From CAYSCS01 sp964429695 (GTDB taxonomy: Bacteria > Acidobacteriota > Aminicenantia > Aminicenantales > Aminicenantaceae), in assembly GCA_964429695.1 (NCBI GenBank), contig CAYSCS010000007.1, positions 1 to 10,559 of the forward strand: a stretch of DNA of 10,559 bases. Direction: 5' to 3'. Under the pieces are notes generated by a model, which saw only the letters and a program-made list of their open reading frames with translations, was not told the DNA's origin and made no database searches. This document shows, piece after piece, positions 1 through 7,763 of this stretch. The first letter of the stretch is position 1; each line of letters starts with the position of its first letter. The position numbers and the translations under genes are program-made.

Positions 1-159
1 GTGGCTCTCAGCTTAGAAGAACATAATCGTCAACTGGAGAAGTGGCAATATGTCTACAACTATATCAGACCACATCAGGCTCTTGATTATCTGACTCCTT
101 ATGAATATTATCGGCAATGGAAAAGAAACCAAACTACCAAATTGTCACTAATGTCCTGA
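1..159 (+). CDS. IS481-type DDE transposase, C-terminal fragment (cut by window edge)
   Basis: The first frame is open from base 1 to a TGA at 157-159 and encodes the last 52 residues of a transposase. The segment YNYIRPHQALDYLTPYEYY is the typical end of the retroviral-integrase-type catalytic domain in IS481/IS3-like transposases: tyrosine/asparagine followed by RPHxAL and then TPxEY. The three DDE catalytic residues lie upstream, outside the window, so activity cannot be judged. The stop codon lies inside the presumed terminal repeat, as is common in this family. GTG at base 1 is an internal valine, not a start. The family is certain at the level of integrase-core transposase; IS481 rather than IS3 is inferred from the single-ORF ending and the form of the element end. 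Confidence 0.85.
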   Translation: MALSLEEHNRQLEKWQYVYNYIRPHQALDYLTPYEYYRQWKRNQTTKLSLMS

Positions 160-179
160 CCCAATACAATAACTTGACA
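152..179 (+). repeat. Probable right terminal inverted repeat of the IS
   Basis: This 28-bp stretch starts with TGTCCTGACC, contains the transposase stop codon (157-159) and finishes with TTGACA. Read inward from the outside it begins TGTCAAGTTATTG, a form typical of IS481-type ends. The matching left repeat is not in the window, so the repeat status rests on position and family resemblance. Confidence 0.55.
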
Positions 180-202
180 AAGTAAGCTTCTCTTTTTATC
201 TT
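174..202 (+). promoter_or_regulatory. Possible IS-derived hybrid promoter facing the baeRF gene
   Basis: The last six bases of the insertion sequence are a perfect TTGACA (174-179). Exactly 17 nt downstream lies TATCTT (197-202), a four-of-six match to the -10 consensus. Outward -35 boxes in IS terminal repeats are a known way in which insertions switch on neighbouring genes. The -10 is imperfect, and a weak host alternative (TTGATT at 251-256 with TAATTT at 273-278) exists in the same leader. Confidence 0.4.
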
Positions 203-309
203 AATTATCAAGTGAAAGTATTTTACACTTTATCAATATTCCCACTCCCTTTGATTAATCATCCCTTCTACCTAATTTAACAAGAAATCAATAATTCTTA
301 GGAGGCTAG

Positions 310-1458
310 ATGAAACTTCAACGCAAGGAGCAAATAGAAGAACTTGCAAAGTTCAAGAGCGATTCTTTCTTGACCACTTCATTCTATCTTAATACGGATA
401 AGACCAGACTTTCAAAAAAAGAAATTCTTCTCTCCAAAAAAAATCTTCTCAATCAAGCCTTGAATGAAATCTCGAGAATGGATCTGGATAAAAAGAAAAG
501 AGATTCTCTGGAGAAAGACCTAGAAAAAATCTCTAGATTCTGCGATGAGAATTTAGGAAGTTATTCCTACCCTGGTCTTGCTGTTTTTTCTTGCTCGGCT
601 CAAGATTTCTGGAAAATACTCTTTCTACCCGACCCTCCCCCAAGGAATAGAGTCATCTTTGACTTGAATCCCTATGTTCGCCATCTCTCCGCCATCCTTG
701 ATGAGCACTGGAAGATGTGTGCCCTTACCCTCGACCGCAAAGAAGTTAAATGGTATGAAATTTTCATGTCCGAAATTTCTTTGGTTGAAACGATGGTTGG
801 AAATGTTCCTGGTAAGGTAAAAGAAGGAGGTTGGGAAGGCTATGAATCGAAGAGAATTGAAAGGCATATAGATGCTCTTCTCAGAGATTATCTCAAAAAG
901 GTCGCAGAAACTACTTTCCATCTTTTTAAAAGAAATAATTTTGACTGGCTTCTTCTTGGATGCGCAGATGAATATTTCTTCAATCTAGAATCCCTTTTCC
1001 ATCCTTATTTAAGAATTAAAATAAAGGCAAGATTAAAATCAGGCCCGACTACCCCTTCTGATAGAGTTCTGCGAGAGGTAAGTGAGCTCGAAAAAGATTT
1101 TAAAAGAAAAGATGAAGAAAAAATCATAAATCATTTTATCTCCGAACTTGAAAAGGGGGGTCTTGCTGTGGCCGGCCTCAAGGATGTGTTGAAAAGGCTG
1201 AACCAAGGTGAGGTCCAGACACTCATCATTGTCCGCGGTTTTTCAAGCCCTGGCAGGATCTGCTCGACGTGCCTTCTTATCTATCTCGATGAATTGCGCT
1301 GCCCAGCATGTGGCAAAAAAACAGAAAAAGTGTTGGATGTAGTGGATGAGGCAGTGGAAATGGCTTTCAGAAAAAACTGCATGGTTAAGCACCTTGACCC
1401 ATCTTTAAAATTGGGTCGCTATGGTAAGATAGGAGCGATTCTGAGATATAAGACTTAA
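310..1458 (+). CDS. eRF1-related bacterial protein (baeRF type), GGQ-less
   Basis: The 382-residue protein resembles the bacterial archaeo-eukaryotic release factor-like families, probably the baeRF family 10 group. The N-terminal ~100 residues contain a charged helical stretch (about 36-80). The middle region (about 115-245) has an RNase H-like eRF1 domain-2 pattern: a strand with ALTLDRKEVKWYE, a loop VPGKVKEGGWEGYESKR (167-182), a long helix with RHIDALLRDYLKKVAE, then FDWLLLGCADE and HPYLR. The C-terminal part (about 290-380) looks like eRF1 domain 3: LIIVRGFSSPGRIC, a C-x2-C-x9-C-x2-C zinc-binding loop (C318, C321, C331, C334), and a GAILRY ending like that of archaeal aRF1. The release-factor GGQ is not present; GGW (173-175) occupies the likely loop. 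A role with ribosomes or stalled nascent chains is inferred from the family; peptidyl-tRNA hydrolysis cannot be assumed. GGAGG at 301-305, 4 nt before ATG, supports the start. It stands alone, just downstream of the IS. Confidence 0.75.
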   Translation: MKLQRKEQIEELAKFKSDSFLTTSFYLNTDKTRLSKKEILLSKKNLLNQALNEISRMDLDKKKRDSLEKDLEKISRFCDENLGSYSYPGLAVFSCSAQDFWKILFLPDPPPRNRVIFDLNPYVRHLSAILDEHWKMCALTLDRKEVKWYEIFMSEISLVETMVGNVPGKVKEGGWEGYESKRIERHIDALLRDYLKKVAETTFHLFKRNNFDWLLLGCADEYFFNLESLFHPYLRIKIKARLKSGPTTPSDRVLREVSELEKDFKRKDEEKIINHFISELEKGGLAVAGLKDVLKRLNQGEVQTLIIVRGFSSPGRICSTCLLIYLDELRCPACGKKTEKVLDVVDEAVEMAFRKNCMVKHLDPSLKLGRYGKIGAILRYKT

Positions 1459-1478
1459 AAAGCAAGCCCTCTTTAAGT
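1453..1478. other. Short AT-rich inverted repeat between convergent genes
   Basis: The 46-nt gap between the two convergent stop codons contains ACTTAAA (1453-1459) and its complement TTTAAGT (1472-1478) around a 12-nt loop, starting inside the last codons of the baeRF gene. It could serve as a weak bidirectional 3' structure, but the stem is AT-rich and no clear U-run follows in either direction, so I do not call it an intrinsic terminator. Confidence 0.2.
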
Positions 1479-1504
1479 TCCTATAACCTCAAGAAATTTG
1501 GGTT

Positions 1505-4500
1505 TTAATCATCTTTGAATTTAACCCGGTCAAAATAGCTGTAAATGATAGGGATGACAAAGAGGGTGAGAAAGGTGGTAGCAGTCAATCCACCGACAAC
1601 AGTGATGGCCATGGGCGAGCGCATCTCTGAGCCAGCAGATGTGGATAAGGCCATAGGTAACATGCCCAAAATGGTAGTCAGAGCGGTGATTAAAACAGGC
1701 CTGAGTCTTACCATGCAACCGGTGAGAATGGCTTCTTTCTTATCAACCCCTCTTCTTTTCAACTGATTGATGTAATCCACCATCACAATCCCATTGTTGA
1801 CTGCAATCCCACCTAGGATGACAAAGCCAATGAGGACAGGAAGGCTCACGGTTTTCCCAGAGACGAGGAGGGCCAGAACAACGCCAATAAGAGCAAGGGG
1901 AATGGTAAACATGATGACTAAAGGGTGTCGGAAAGATTCGAATTGAGAAGCCATTATCATATAGACAAGAAGAGTGGCAAGAGCAAAGGCTGCCGCCATG
2001 ATCAGGAAAGCTTCCCTCATTTCCTCATACTGTCCTCCAAATTCTATAAAATATCCAGCAGGAAGTGTCTCCTCTATGCTTTCTATCCTACTTTTAATTT
2101 CCCTTATCACACTCCCCAGGTCTCTGCCAGCAATATTGGCCATGACTGTAACCACTCTTGCCTGATTCTCGCGGTTTATTTGAATCGGTCCCTCTCCCCT
2201 CCTCACGGTTGCCACCTGATTGAGGGGAACCATGTTGTTTATTGGCATCTTGAGAGGAATATTCTCGATATCTTCTAAGCTATCTCTAAATTCCTTTTTA
2301 AACCTGACTCTTATGTCTATTTCTTCGCTCCCTTCTCTGAGCCTTGTAGGAACCTTTCCCAATGAGGCAGTTTGAATGGTGTTTGCTACTTGACTCACAC
2401 TCAACCCCAAACGAGAGGCCCTTTCTCTATTAATTTGAATCTGGTATTCAGGTTTTCCTTCTGAAAAAGTATGATTTATGTCTCTTAAGCCTTCTACGTC
2501 CTTTATTTTCTCTACTACAGAATCTGCGATGATTTTTAACCTCTCGAGATCCTTACCAAATATTTTTATTTCTACTGGCGCTTGAGCACCTCCAAGCAAA
2601 GCCATGCTCATATCCAGGGCTTGAAATTTCACATTTTCTAGTTTTGGAAGCTTTCTTCTTATTTTTTCAAGGATCTCCTTATCAGAAAGATTCCTTTTAT
2701 CCTGCTCTACAAGCCCCACCCAGATTATTCCCTCATGAGAACCTCTATTCGCAAACCCCGAAGCTAAGTCTGAGGGGTCTTCTTCTGCTGCGGATCCCAC
2801 CTGAACCGAGATTGTCTTTACTCCTTCTTCTTTTTCGAGCTCAAGAAGGTTCTCCACAAGAGTAGCAGCTCGATTAGTCTCTTCCAGAGAAGTCCCCACC
2901 GGCATTTTAACCTTCAAGATAATCATTTCCCTATCGCTTGAAGGGAAGAATTCAGTGCCAAGGAAGGGAATGATGACTAAAGAAACTAAAAAAAGACCGA
3001 AAACAGAGGAAAGAACAAGTCTTCTTCTCCTTAGGGACCATTCCAGCAATTTACGGTAAAAATTTCGCGCCCTTTCGAATTCTATCTTCCTCTCTTTGTT
3101 AGGTCTGCGGTTTTTAGGTTTGAAAAGTAGAGAGGCAAGCAGAGGAACAATTGTTAAGGAAACAAAAAGAGAGGCAAGCAGAGAAAAGGCAACAGAAAGA
3201 GCAAGCCCTTGAGTCAATTTTCCAGTTATTCCCCTCGCAAAAACCATGGGGAAGAAAACTGCGATTGTGGTCAAGGTGGAGGCAGTAATGGCCATCCCCA
3301 CTTCAGAAGCCCCTCTTTTCGCCGCCTCTTCTTTCTCTTCTCCTTCCTCAAGATGCCTGAAAATATTCTCGATGACCACAATCGAGTTATCCACAAGCAT
3401 TCCTATTCCTAGGGCGAGACCCCCAAGGGTGAGAAGGTTAAGAGTGTAGCCAGCTAAATATAGGGCGATGAAGGTAGTGATGATGGAAAGGGGAATAGCC
3501 AGACTTATGGTCAACGTGGGTCGCCAGTTACGAAGGAAGACGAAGATGAAAAAAATGGCTAAAATTCCTCCCATAAGAGCATTATTTGCAGTCCGACGGA
3601 TGACACGCTGAATCATATCAGACTGGTCCATGAAAGGATGGAATTCAATGTCAGGGGGCAGGGTCTTCTGGATTTTAGCAAGCTCCTTATTTACTGCTCT
3701 TGCCGTGATGACAGTGTTAGCATCCGATCGTTTGGATACAAAATAGATGACTCCGCTCCTTCCCTCTATCCGGGATAAATAGCGAAGCTCTTTCATCCCA
3801 TCTTTAACTTCCGCCACTTCCTTGAGGTAAATCGGTCTCCCATCCTGGGAGGAGCCAATTATGGTATTACGAATATCATCAATGCTTTTAAATTCTCCCA
3901 ATGTTCTCACCAGAAACTCAGAATGGCGCTTGACGACATAGCCGGCGGGCAAGTTCAAGTTTTCCATCCTTAAAGCCAGCAGAATCTGGTCCAGTGAAAT
4001 CCCGAGTGATTCCATTGCAGACCTGTCAAGGTCAACCAAGATCTCTCTTATATCTGGAGAAATAACCTGGAAAGAAGCCACGCCATCTATTCTTTCCAAG
4101 CGAGGCCCAACTTCGTCCTCTATCAGTTCCTTCAACTTTACAGTAGGCATGTTTGCAGTAATTCCCCCGAAGATTATGGGCCATTGAGAAAGGCTGAACT
4201 TAAAAACAAGCGGGTCTGCAGCTTCCTCAGGGAGATAATTCTTGTAAACGGCAATCTGGTCGCGGATGTCCTGAGCAGCAAAATCAAGATTGGTCCCCCA
4301 CTCAAACTCAACCAGGATTACAGATGCTCCTTCAGTCGTAATCGACCTCACCTTTTTCACTCTCTGAACAGAATTTATGACCTGTTCGAGTGGTCTGGTG
4401 ATTGTATTTTCGATATCTTCTGATGAAGCCCCCCTATAGACCGTGATTACCGAAACTGTGGGGAACTCGATATCAGGGAAAAAATCAAGGCCGAGCATGG

Positions 4501-4588
4501 TAAAAGCAATTGAGCCCAGAACCACAAGGATCATGGCTATCATTGCTGTGGTGACTTTTCTTTTTACTGAAAATTCTGGTAACTTCAT
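1505..4588 (-). CDS. RND-family multidrug-type efflux pump (AcrB/HAE1-like)
   Basis: The 1027-residue inner-membrane protein has the normal length and architecture of hydrophobe/amphiphile RND exporters: TM1 (about 12-33) ending in FFPDIEFPTVSV, a first porter domain (about 40-330), TM2-6 (about 335-490), TM7 (about 525-543), a second porter domain beginning EFFPSSDREMI (546-556), and TM8-12 (about 857-1018). It would be the proton-driven trimeric pump of a tripartite system that takes substrates from the periplasm or membrane. The TM4 motif is GMLVDNSIVVIEN (396-408): the first aspartate of the AcrB pair is D400 but the second is N401, and in TM10 the AcrB lysine position is N931 (AVNNGIVMVD). 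This variant is common in divergent RND groups, so it does not imply a dead pump. An AGGAGG site (4593-4598) lies 4 nt before ATG, and the start overlaps the adaptor stop by ATGA, indicating translational coupling. Substrate is not predictable. Confidence 0.95.
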   Translation of the reverse strand: MKLPEFSVKRKVTTAMIAMILVVLGSIAFTMLGLDFFPDIEFPTVSVITVYRGASSEDIENTITRPLEQVINSVQRVKKVRSITTEGASVILVEFEWGTNLDFAAQDIRDQIAVYKNYLPEEAADPLVFKFSLSQWPIIFGGITANMPTVKLKELIEDEVGPRLERIDGVASFQVISPDIREILVDLDRSAMESLGISLDQILLALRMENLNLPAGYVVKRHSEFLVRTLGEFKSIDDIRNTIIGSSQDGRPIYLKEVAEVKDGMKELRYLSRIEGRSGVIYFVSKRSDANTVITARAVNKELAKIQKTLPPDIEFHPFMDQSDMIQRVIRRTANNALMGGILAIFFIFVFLRNWRPTLTISLAIPLSIITTFIALYLAGYTLNLLTLGGLALGIGMLVDNSIVVIENIFRHLEEGEEKEEAAKRGASEVGMAITASTLTTIAVFFPMVFARGITGKLTQGLALSVAFSLLASLFVSLTIVPLLASLLFKPKNRRPNKERKIEFERARNFYRKLLEWSLRRRRLVLSSVFGLFLVSLVIIPFLGTEFFPSSDREMIILKVKMPVGTSLEETNRAATLVENLLELEKEEGVKTISVQVGSAAEEDPSDLASGFANRGSHEGIIWVGLVEQDKRNLSDKEILEKIRRKLPKLENVKFQALDMSMALLGGAQAPVEIKIFGKDLERLKIIADSVVEKIKDVEGLRDINHTFSEGKPEYQIQINRERASRLGLSVSQVANTIQTASLGKVPTRLREGSEEIDIRVRFKKEFRDSLEDIENIPLKMPINNMVPLNQVATVRRGEGPIQINRENQARVVTVMANIAGRDLGSVIREIKSRIESIEETLPAGYFIEFGGQYEEMREAFLIMAAAFALATLLVYMIMASQFESFRHPLVIMFTIPLALIGVVLALLVSGKTVSLPVLIGFVILGGIAVNNGIVMVDYINQLKRRGVDKKEAILTGCMVRLRPVLITALTTILGMLPMALSTSAGSEMRSPMAITVVGGLTATTFLTLFVIPIIYSYFDRVKFKDD

Positions 4589-5700
4589 TTTCCCTCCTCT
4601 AGAATTTCTATCTCTACCCCCTCTTTAAGACCATAATTGCCCTCCACGATGACCAACTCACCCTCGTTCACTCCACTCAAAACCTCAACCATTCCTGTGT
4701 TCTGAAGGCCCAGCTTAACTTCTCTTTTTTCAGCCTTATTTCCTTTCACCAAAAAGACATAGCTATTATCCAGGATTGCTTCCTGAGGGATAACGAGGGC
4801 ATCATCTCGAGTACTAACCTCTATGGTAACCTCACCGAAGGTATTAGGCCTTATGATGAGCTCCGGATTTTCTGCGACTACCTCCACCTTGAATTTCTTG
4901 GTCACAGGATCCGCTGCAGAATTAACAATCGTAATTCGTCCCTCGAAGACTTTCTCTGGAAATGACTCAATCTTGAGTAAAGCCCTTTGACCCTTCTTAA
5001 AACGGACGATGTCTTTGGAAGAGACTTCGAACTCAATCTTCACCTTAGAGAAATCCACGAGGGTAAGGACACCGCTTGTGGGGGAGAAGCCTGCCATCAT
5101 CGGGTTTATCACATCCCCAACTTCTGCGTTCTTGGAAGCAATGATTCCATCAAATGGAGCTCTCATCATGCTAACCTCAAAATTGTGTCTTGCCAAATTA
5201 AGGGCAGCTTGGGCCTGCTGAAGCTGGGCTTCCGCAGCTTCAAAGGCAAGTTTAACCTTCTCGTATTGTTGCTCAGAAACTGCGTTCTCCTCTTTGAGCC
5301 TTTCCATTCTTTCCATGTTTCTCTTGGCATCTTTATAGTTGGCTTCAGCTGCGGCAAGGGCTGCTTCGCCCTGCTCGATTTGAAGCCTTATGGAACGCGT
5401 ATCAAGTTCAGCCAGGAGCTGACCCTTCTTCACTCTATCCCCCTCTTCGACATAAATATTCGAAACTTTTCCCGCAATGTCAGGAGTAATCGTGATTTTC
5501 TTCCAGGCTTGAATTGTACCTGTGAAGGAAAGCCTCTCAGAAATCCTTTGTTTTTTAACTTTCCAAACCTTTACTCTCGCCGCTGCGAAGAATTCTTCTT
5601 TCTTTTCTTCCTTTCTCTGAGGTTGACAGGAGAAAACCATGCCTAAGAATAATGAAATCAAAAAAAGCTTTAAGACCTTCGCCTTTCCTAAATATTTCAT
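4585..5700 (-). CDS. RND periplasmic adaptor (membrane fusion protein), probable lipoprotein
   Basis: This is the HlyD/AcrA-type adaptor linking pump and channel. From the ATG chosen here (371 residues): a lysine-containing N-terminus, a hydrophobic segment and a lipobox-like MVFSC with the acceptor cysteine at about residue 25; a first half barrel-sandwich/lipoyl segment (about 65-103, ITITPDIAGKVSNIYVEEGDRVKKGQLLAELD); an alpha-helical coiled-coil hairpin (about 105-175, alanine/glutamate-rich heptads); the second lipoyl half (APFDGIIASKNAEVGDVI, about 181-198); a beta-barrel (about 215-300); and a membrane-proximal domain to the end. An in-frame ATG at 5718 would add six residues, but a GGAGG at 5707-5711 lies 6 nt before the ATG at 5700 and inside that extension, so 5700 is preferred. 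The gap to the channel gene is 28 nt; the stop codon overlaps the pump start. Confidence 0.93.
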   Translation of the reverse strand: MKYLGKAKVLKLFLISLFLGMVFSCQPQRKEEKKEEFFAAARVKVWKVKKQRISERLSFTGTIQAWKKITITPDIAGKVSNIYVEEGDRVKKGQLLAELDTRSIRLQIEQGEAALAAAEANYKDAKRNMERMERLKEENAVSEQQYEKVKLAFEAAEAQLQQAQAALNLARHNFEVSMMRAPFDGIIASKNAEVGDVINPMMAGFSPTSGVLTLVDFSKVKIEFEVSSKDIVRFKKGQRALLKIESFPEKVFEGRITIVNSAADPVTKKFKVEVVAENPELIIRPNTFGEVTIEVSTRDDALVIPQEAILDNSYVFLVKGNKAEKREVKLGLQNTGMVEVLSGVNEGELVIVEGNYGLKEGVEIEILEEGK

Positions 5701-5706
5701 TTCGTT

Positions 5707-5711
5707 CCTCC
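5707..5711 (-). promoter_or_regulatory. Ribosome binding site deciding the adaptor start
   Basis: On the minus strand GGAGG is followed after 6 nt by ATG at 5700-5698. The upstream ATG at 5718 lacks a comparable site and would place this Shine-Dalgarno sequence within the coding region. The signal sequence is also more compact from 5700. Confidence 0.7.
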
Positions 5712-5728
5712 ATGCCATATCATTTTTC

Positions 5729-7063
5729 TCATCTCGATGAGGTCAATCCCATTGCTTTATCCAGCTCAGCCAGGGAAATGACATAATCATAAAGAGCCTG
5801 GGAATAATTCGTTTTTGCCTGGCTGAGCGCAGCCTGAGCAGCGCTCACATCAAGAGTCGTCACCAAGCCTTCATTAAAATTCAGCTCGGCTATGCGCAAG
5901 CTCTCTTCTGCCTGAGCCACATTTTTTTCCTGGGAAAGAAGAGACTCCTTAGCTTCCTTTAAGTTCAGGATGGCCTGCCTCACCTCAAATTTTATCATCT
6001 CCATCATCCCTTTTTCTTGGAGCTCTATCTCTTTAACCAGAGCTTGGGACTCTGCTACCTGGGCATATGTCGAAAACCCGTTGAAGATAGGAACGCTGAG
6101 GATGAGGTTAATTGTGTAATAGCTCTGCCAGATGTCCTTACCAAAGTTCAATCGGTCTCCCCAGAAATTGTAAGTCCCTCCCACAGCTATAGTGGGAAAA
6201 TGAAAAGAACGGGCAAGCTTCATCATTTCGCTCGCCATTTTTCTTTGATAATTCAGCTGCATTAGTTCTGGGCGATTCTGGAGAGCCTTGATTGTAGCCT
6301 CTTCTAAATCGGGCTCATAGGGAATAAACTTCAACTCACCCTTTAACTCTAATGGCTGATCTAATTCTAAGCCAAGGATCGTTTTAAGAGCGAGTTCGGC
6401 TATTCTGAGGTTATTACGAGCTTTAATCAGCTGGGGAGTCAGGTTTGCTACCTGGACTTCTGACCTCAAAAGGTCAAACTTGGAGGCCATTCCGACCTCA
6501 TAAAGACTTTTTACGTTCTTGAAATGCTTCTCTGCCACTTCCACTGCTTCTTCGGCGACCTTGACGAACTCTTTAGCCAACAAAACTCCATAGAACGCCT
6601 GTTTAGTCCTGAAAATTGTATCCTGTTCTGACTTTCTGGCTGCTTCTTCCGCAGATCTTAAGTTATATTTGGCCTGTTTGAACCCTGAAGATAAACGTCC
6701 TCCGGTGAAAAGAGGAATGGAGAAAGAAAGCGAAACCTGATAATCGCGAGTAAAATCAACTGAAAATCTCTGGGGCGGCTCACCCGGAATAAAAGAGGGG
6801 AATATAAGCTCAAAGAGCTTCTCATCCAGAGTATGTTGAGATTGAGCATTGAGAGTGGGGAAAAAATTCGCCACCGCCTCTCTTAACTTGGCCCGCGCCA
6901 TGTCAATCCTCTTCTCGGAGGCAAGGTGGTAAGGGTTCTGAGAGAGAGCAATGTTAATGCTCTCCTCTAGAGTTAAAACAAGCTTTTCTTCAGCAAAAGA
7001 GACTATCCCTTGACCAATCATCAATAAGAGAAGAAAAAAGATGTGCACAATCTTTTTCATCAT
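5729..7063 (-). CDS. TolC-like outer-membrane efflux channel
   Basis: The 444-residue protein begins with a classical signal peptide (MMKKIVHIFFLLLLMIGQG... with cleavage likely after SFA, residue 24). It then has the two tandem outer-membrane-efflux-protein repeats of the TolC family, roughly 27-240 and 250-440. The repeats share the loop-helix motif seen as YEVGMASKFDLLRSEVQVA (188-206) and FNEGLVTTLDVSAAQAALSQA (396-416). Strand-forming segments such as YQVSLSFSIPLFTGGRL and YTINLILSVPIFNGF mark the beta-barrel parts, each followed by a long periplasmic helix. As a trimer it would form the export duct for the adaptor and pump encoded directly downstream. AAGGAG (7068-7073) stands 4 nt before the first ATG and 7 nt before a second ATG (7060-7058), so the true start may be one codon later. 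The gene starts 11 nt after the regulator stop. Confidence 0.93.
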   Translation of the reverse strand: MMKKIVHIFFLLLLMIGQGIVSFAEEKLVLTLEESINIALSQNPYHLASEKRIDMARAKLREAVANFFPTLNAQSQHTLDEKLFELIFPSFIPGEPPQRFSVDFTRDYQVSLSFSIPLFTGGRLSSGFKQAKYNLRSAEEAARKSEQDTIFRTKQAFYGVLLAKEFVKVAEEAVEVAEKHFKNVKSLYEVGMASKFDLLRSEVQVANLTPQLIKARNNLRIAELALKTILGLELDQPLELKGELKFIPYEPDLEEATIKALQNRPELMQLNYQRKMASEMMKLARSFHFPTIAVGGTYNFWGDRLNFGKDIWQSYYTINLILSVPIFNGFSTYAQVAESQALVKEIELQEKGMMEMIKFEVRQAILNLKEAKESLLSQEKNVAQAEESLRIAELNFNEGLVTTLDVSAAQAALSQAKTNYSQALYDYVISLAELDKAMGLTSSR

Positions 7064-7074
7064 CTAACTCCTTT

Positions 7075-7740
7075 TCAGCATTTTTTTATTCCCTTAAGGA
7101 ATACCTCGTGAATGAGGTCGGTGCTTCTTTTGAGACTGTAATTTTTCCCTATCAATGGCCCTCTGAAATGAAAGCCTCGCAGCAAAGAACTCAGAACAAA
7201 GGCCGCATCCTCGACATCAACCTGGCGAAATTCTCCTCCCTTCACTCCCTCCTCTATCACCTCACACATAATTTTAAAAACTTGTTCCATGACTTTTTTG
7301 ATTTCATACGAAATTGAGGGGTGCATAGTTTCAGGCGAAATTTCATTTTTCAATTTAATATCAAACGCCTTTCTCATTATTCTCCATTCGAGAAAAAGAG
7401 AGCGAGTGATATTCAACTTTTTTCTCGTAAGCGAAGAAATGATGTAAATGAGGTCTCTCAACTTCTCCTCTGCACTTCTTTCAGAGTGAGCTATCCTTTT
7501 CGCCTTTTGATTCATCTCTTCAAAATAGCTCGTCACGATTTCGACGAATATTTCTACCTTGCTTTTAAAATAGCGATAAATAGTGGCTTTAGAAATATGA
7601 CCTTCGAGGACAATATCATCAACTGAACTAAGATTAAAGCCTTTACGAAGAAAGACCCTCTCTGCAGCTTTAAGAATGAATCTTCTGTTATCCTCATCAC
7701 GATGCCTTTTCCTTTCCAGGCTAAAATCTATTTTCTGCAA
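7075..7740 (-). CDS. TetR-family transcriptional regulator of the efflux operon
   Basis: The 221-residue protein carries a TetR-type helix-turn-helix at about 17-63: RFILKAAERVFLRKGF, SSVDDIVLEGHISKATIYRYFKSK, with recognition helix SKATIYRYF (50-58). The C-terminal ligand-binding domain (about 70-215) is helical and not conserved, so the inducer cannot be named. The start is a TTG (7740-7738) preceded by AAGGAG (7748-7753) at 7 nt; no ATG is available near the start of the domain. It is the first gene of a four-gene operon with the channel, adaptor and pump, and two palindromes lie directly upstream, so autorepression of the whole operon is the likely mode. First-gene placement means repressor and pump are made from one transcript, a simple negative-feedback circuit. 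Confidence 0.92.
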   Translation of the reverse strand: MQKIDFSLERKRHRDEDNRRFILKAAERVFLRKGFNLSSVDDIVLEGHISKATIYRYFKSKVEIFVEIVTSYFEEMNQKAKRIAHSERSAEEKLRDLIYIISSLTRKKLNITRSLFLEWRIMRKAFDIKLKNEISPETMHPSISYEIKKVMEQVFKIMCEVIEEGVKGGEFRQVDVEDAAFVLSSLLRGFHFRGPLIGKNYSLKRSTDLIHEVFLKGIKKC

Positions 7741-7762
7741 AATAAAACTCCTTAGTTTTATT
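7741..7762. promoter_or_regulatory. Palindromic operator IR1, proximal
   Basis: Perfect 9-bp arms AATAAAACT (7741-7749) and AGTTTTATT (7754-7762) flank the 4-bp centre CCTT. It shares AAACT-N4-AGTTT with the neighbouring palindrome, as expected for two sites bound by the same dimeric TetR regulator. It ends immediately at the TTG start codon and contains the Shine-Dalgarno sequence of the regulator gene, so it could also fold in the mRNA. Confidence 0.7.
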
Positions 7763-7763
7763 A

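Larger units (their letters stand above)
1..179 (+). mobile_element. Right end of an IS481-like insertion sequence
   Basis: The transposase fragment is followed at once by a terminus-like stretch at 152-179 that begins TGTCCTGACCC and ends AACTTGACA. IS481-family elements usually end in TGT...ACA, and the outer bases here fit if the element ends at 179. The left end and the target-site duplication are outside the window, so the exact boundary is inferred. Sequence beyond 180 is AT-rich and noncoding until the next gene. Confidence 0.65.

Noticed and set aside
1453..1478. Convergent-gene bidirectional terminator
   Set aside because: The inverted repeat is short and AT-rich, has a 12-nt loop and no U-run on either strand; it is listed only as a weak structure.
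1925..2278. 117-codon plus-strand open frame
   Set aside because: It is the antisense shadow of the RND gene, whose conserved transporter sequence fully explains the region; the frame has no family resemblance or ribosome binding site.
4987..5646. 219-codon plus-strand open frame
   Set aside because: It lies antisense to the adaptor gene, its translation has cysteine/phenylalanine-rich shadow composition, and there is no start signal.
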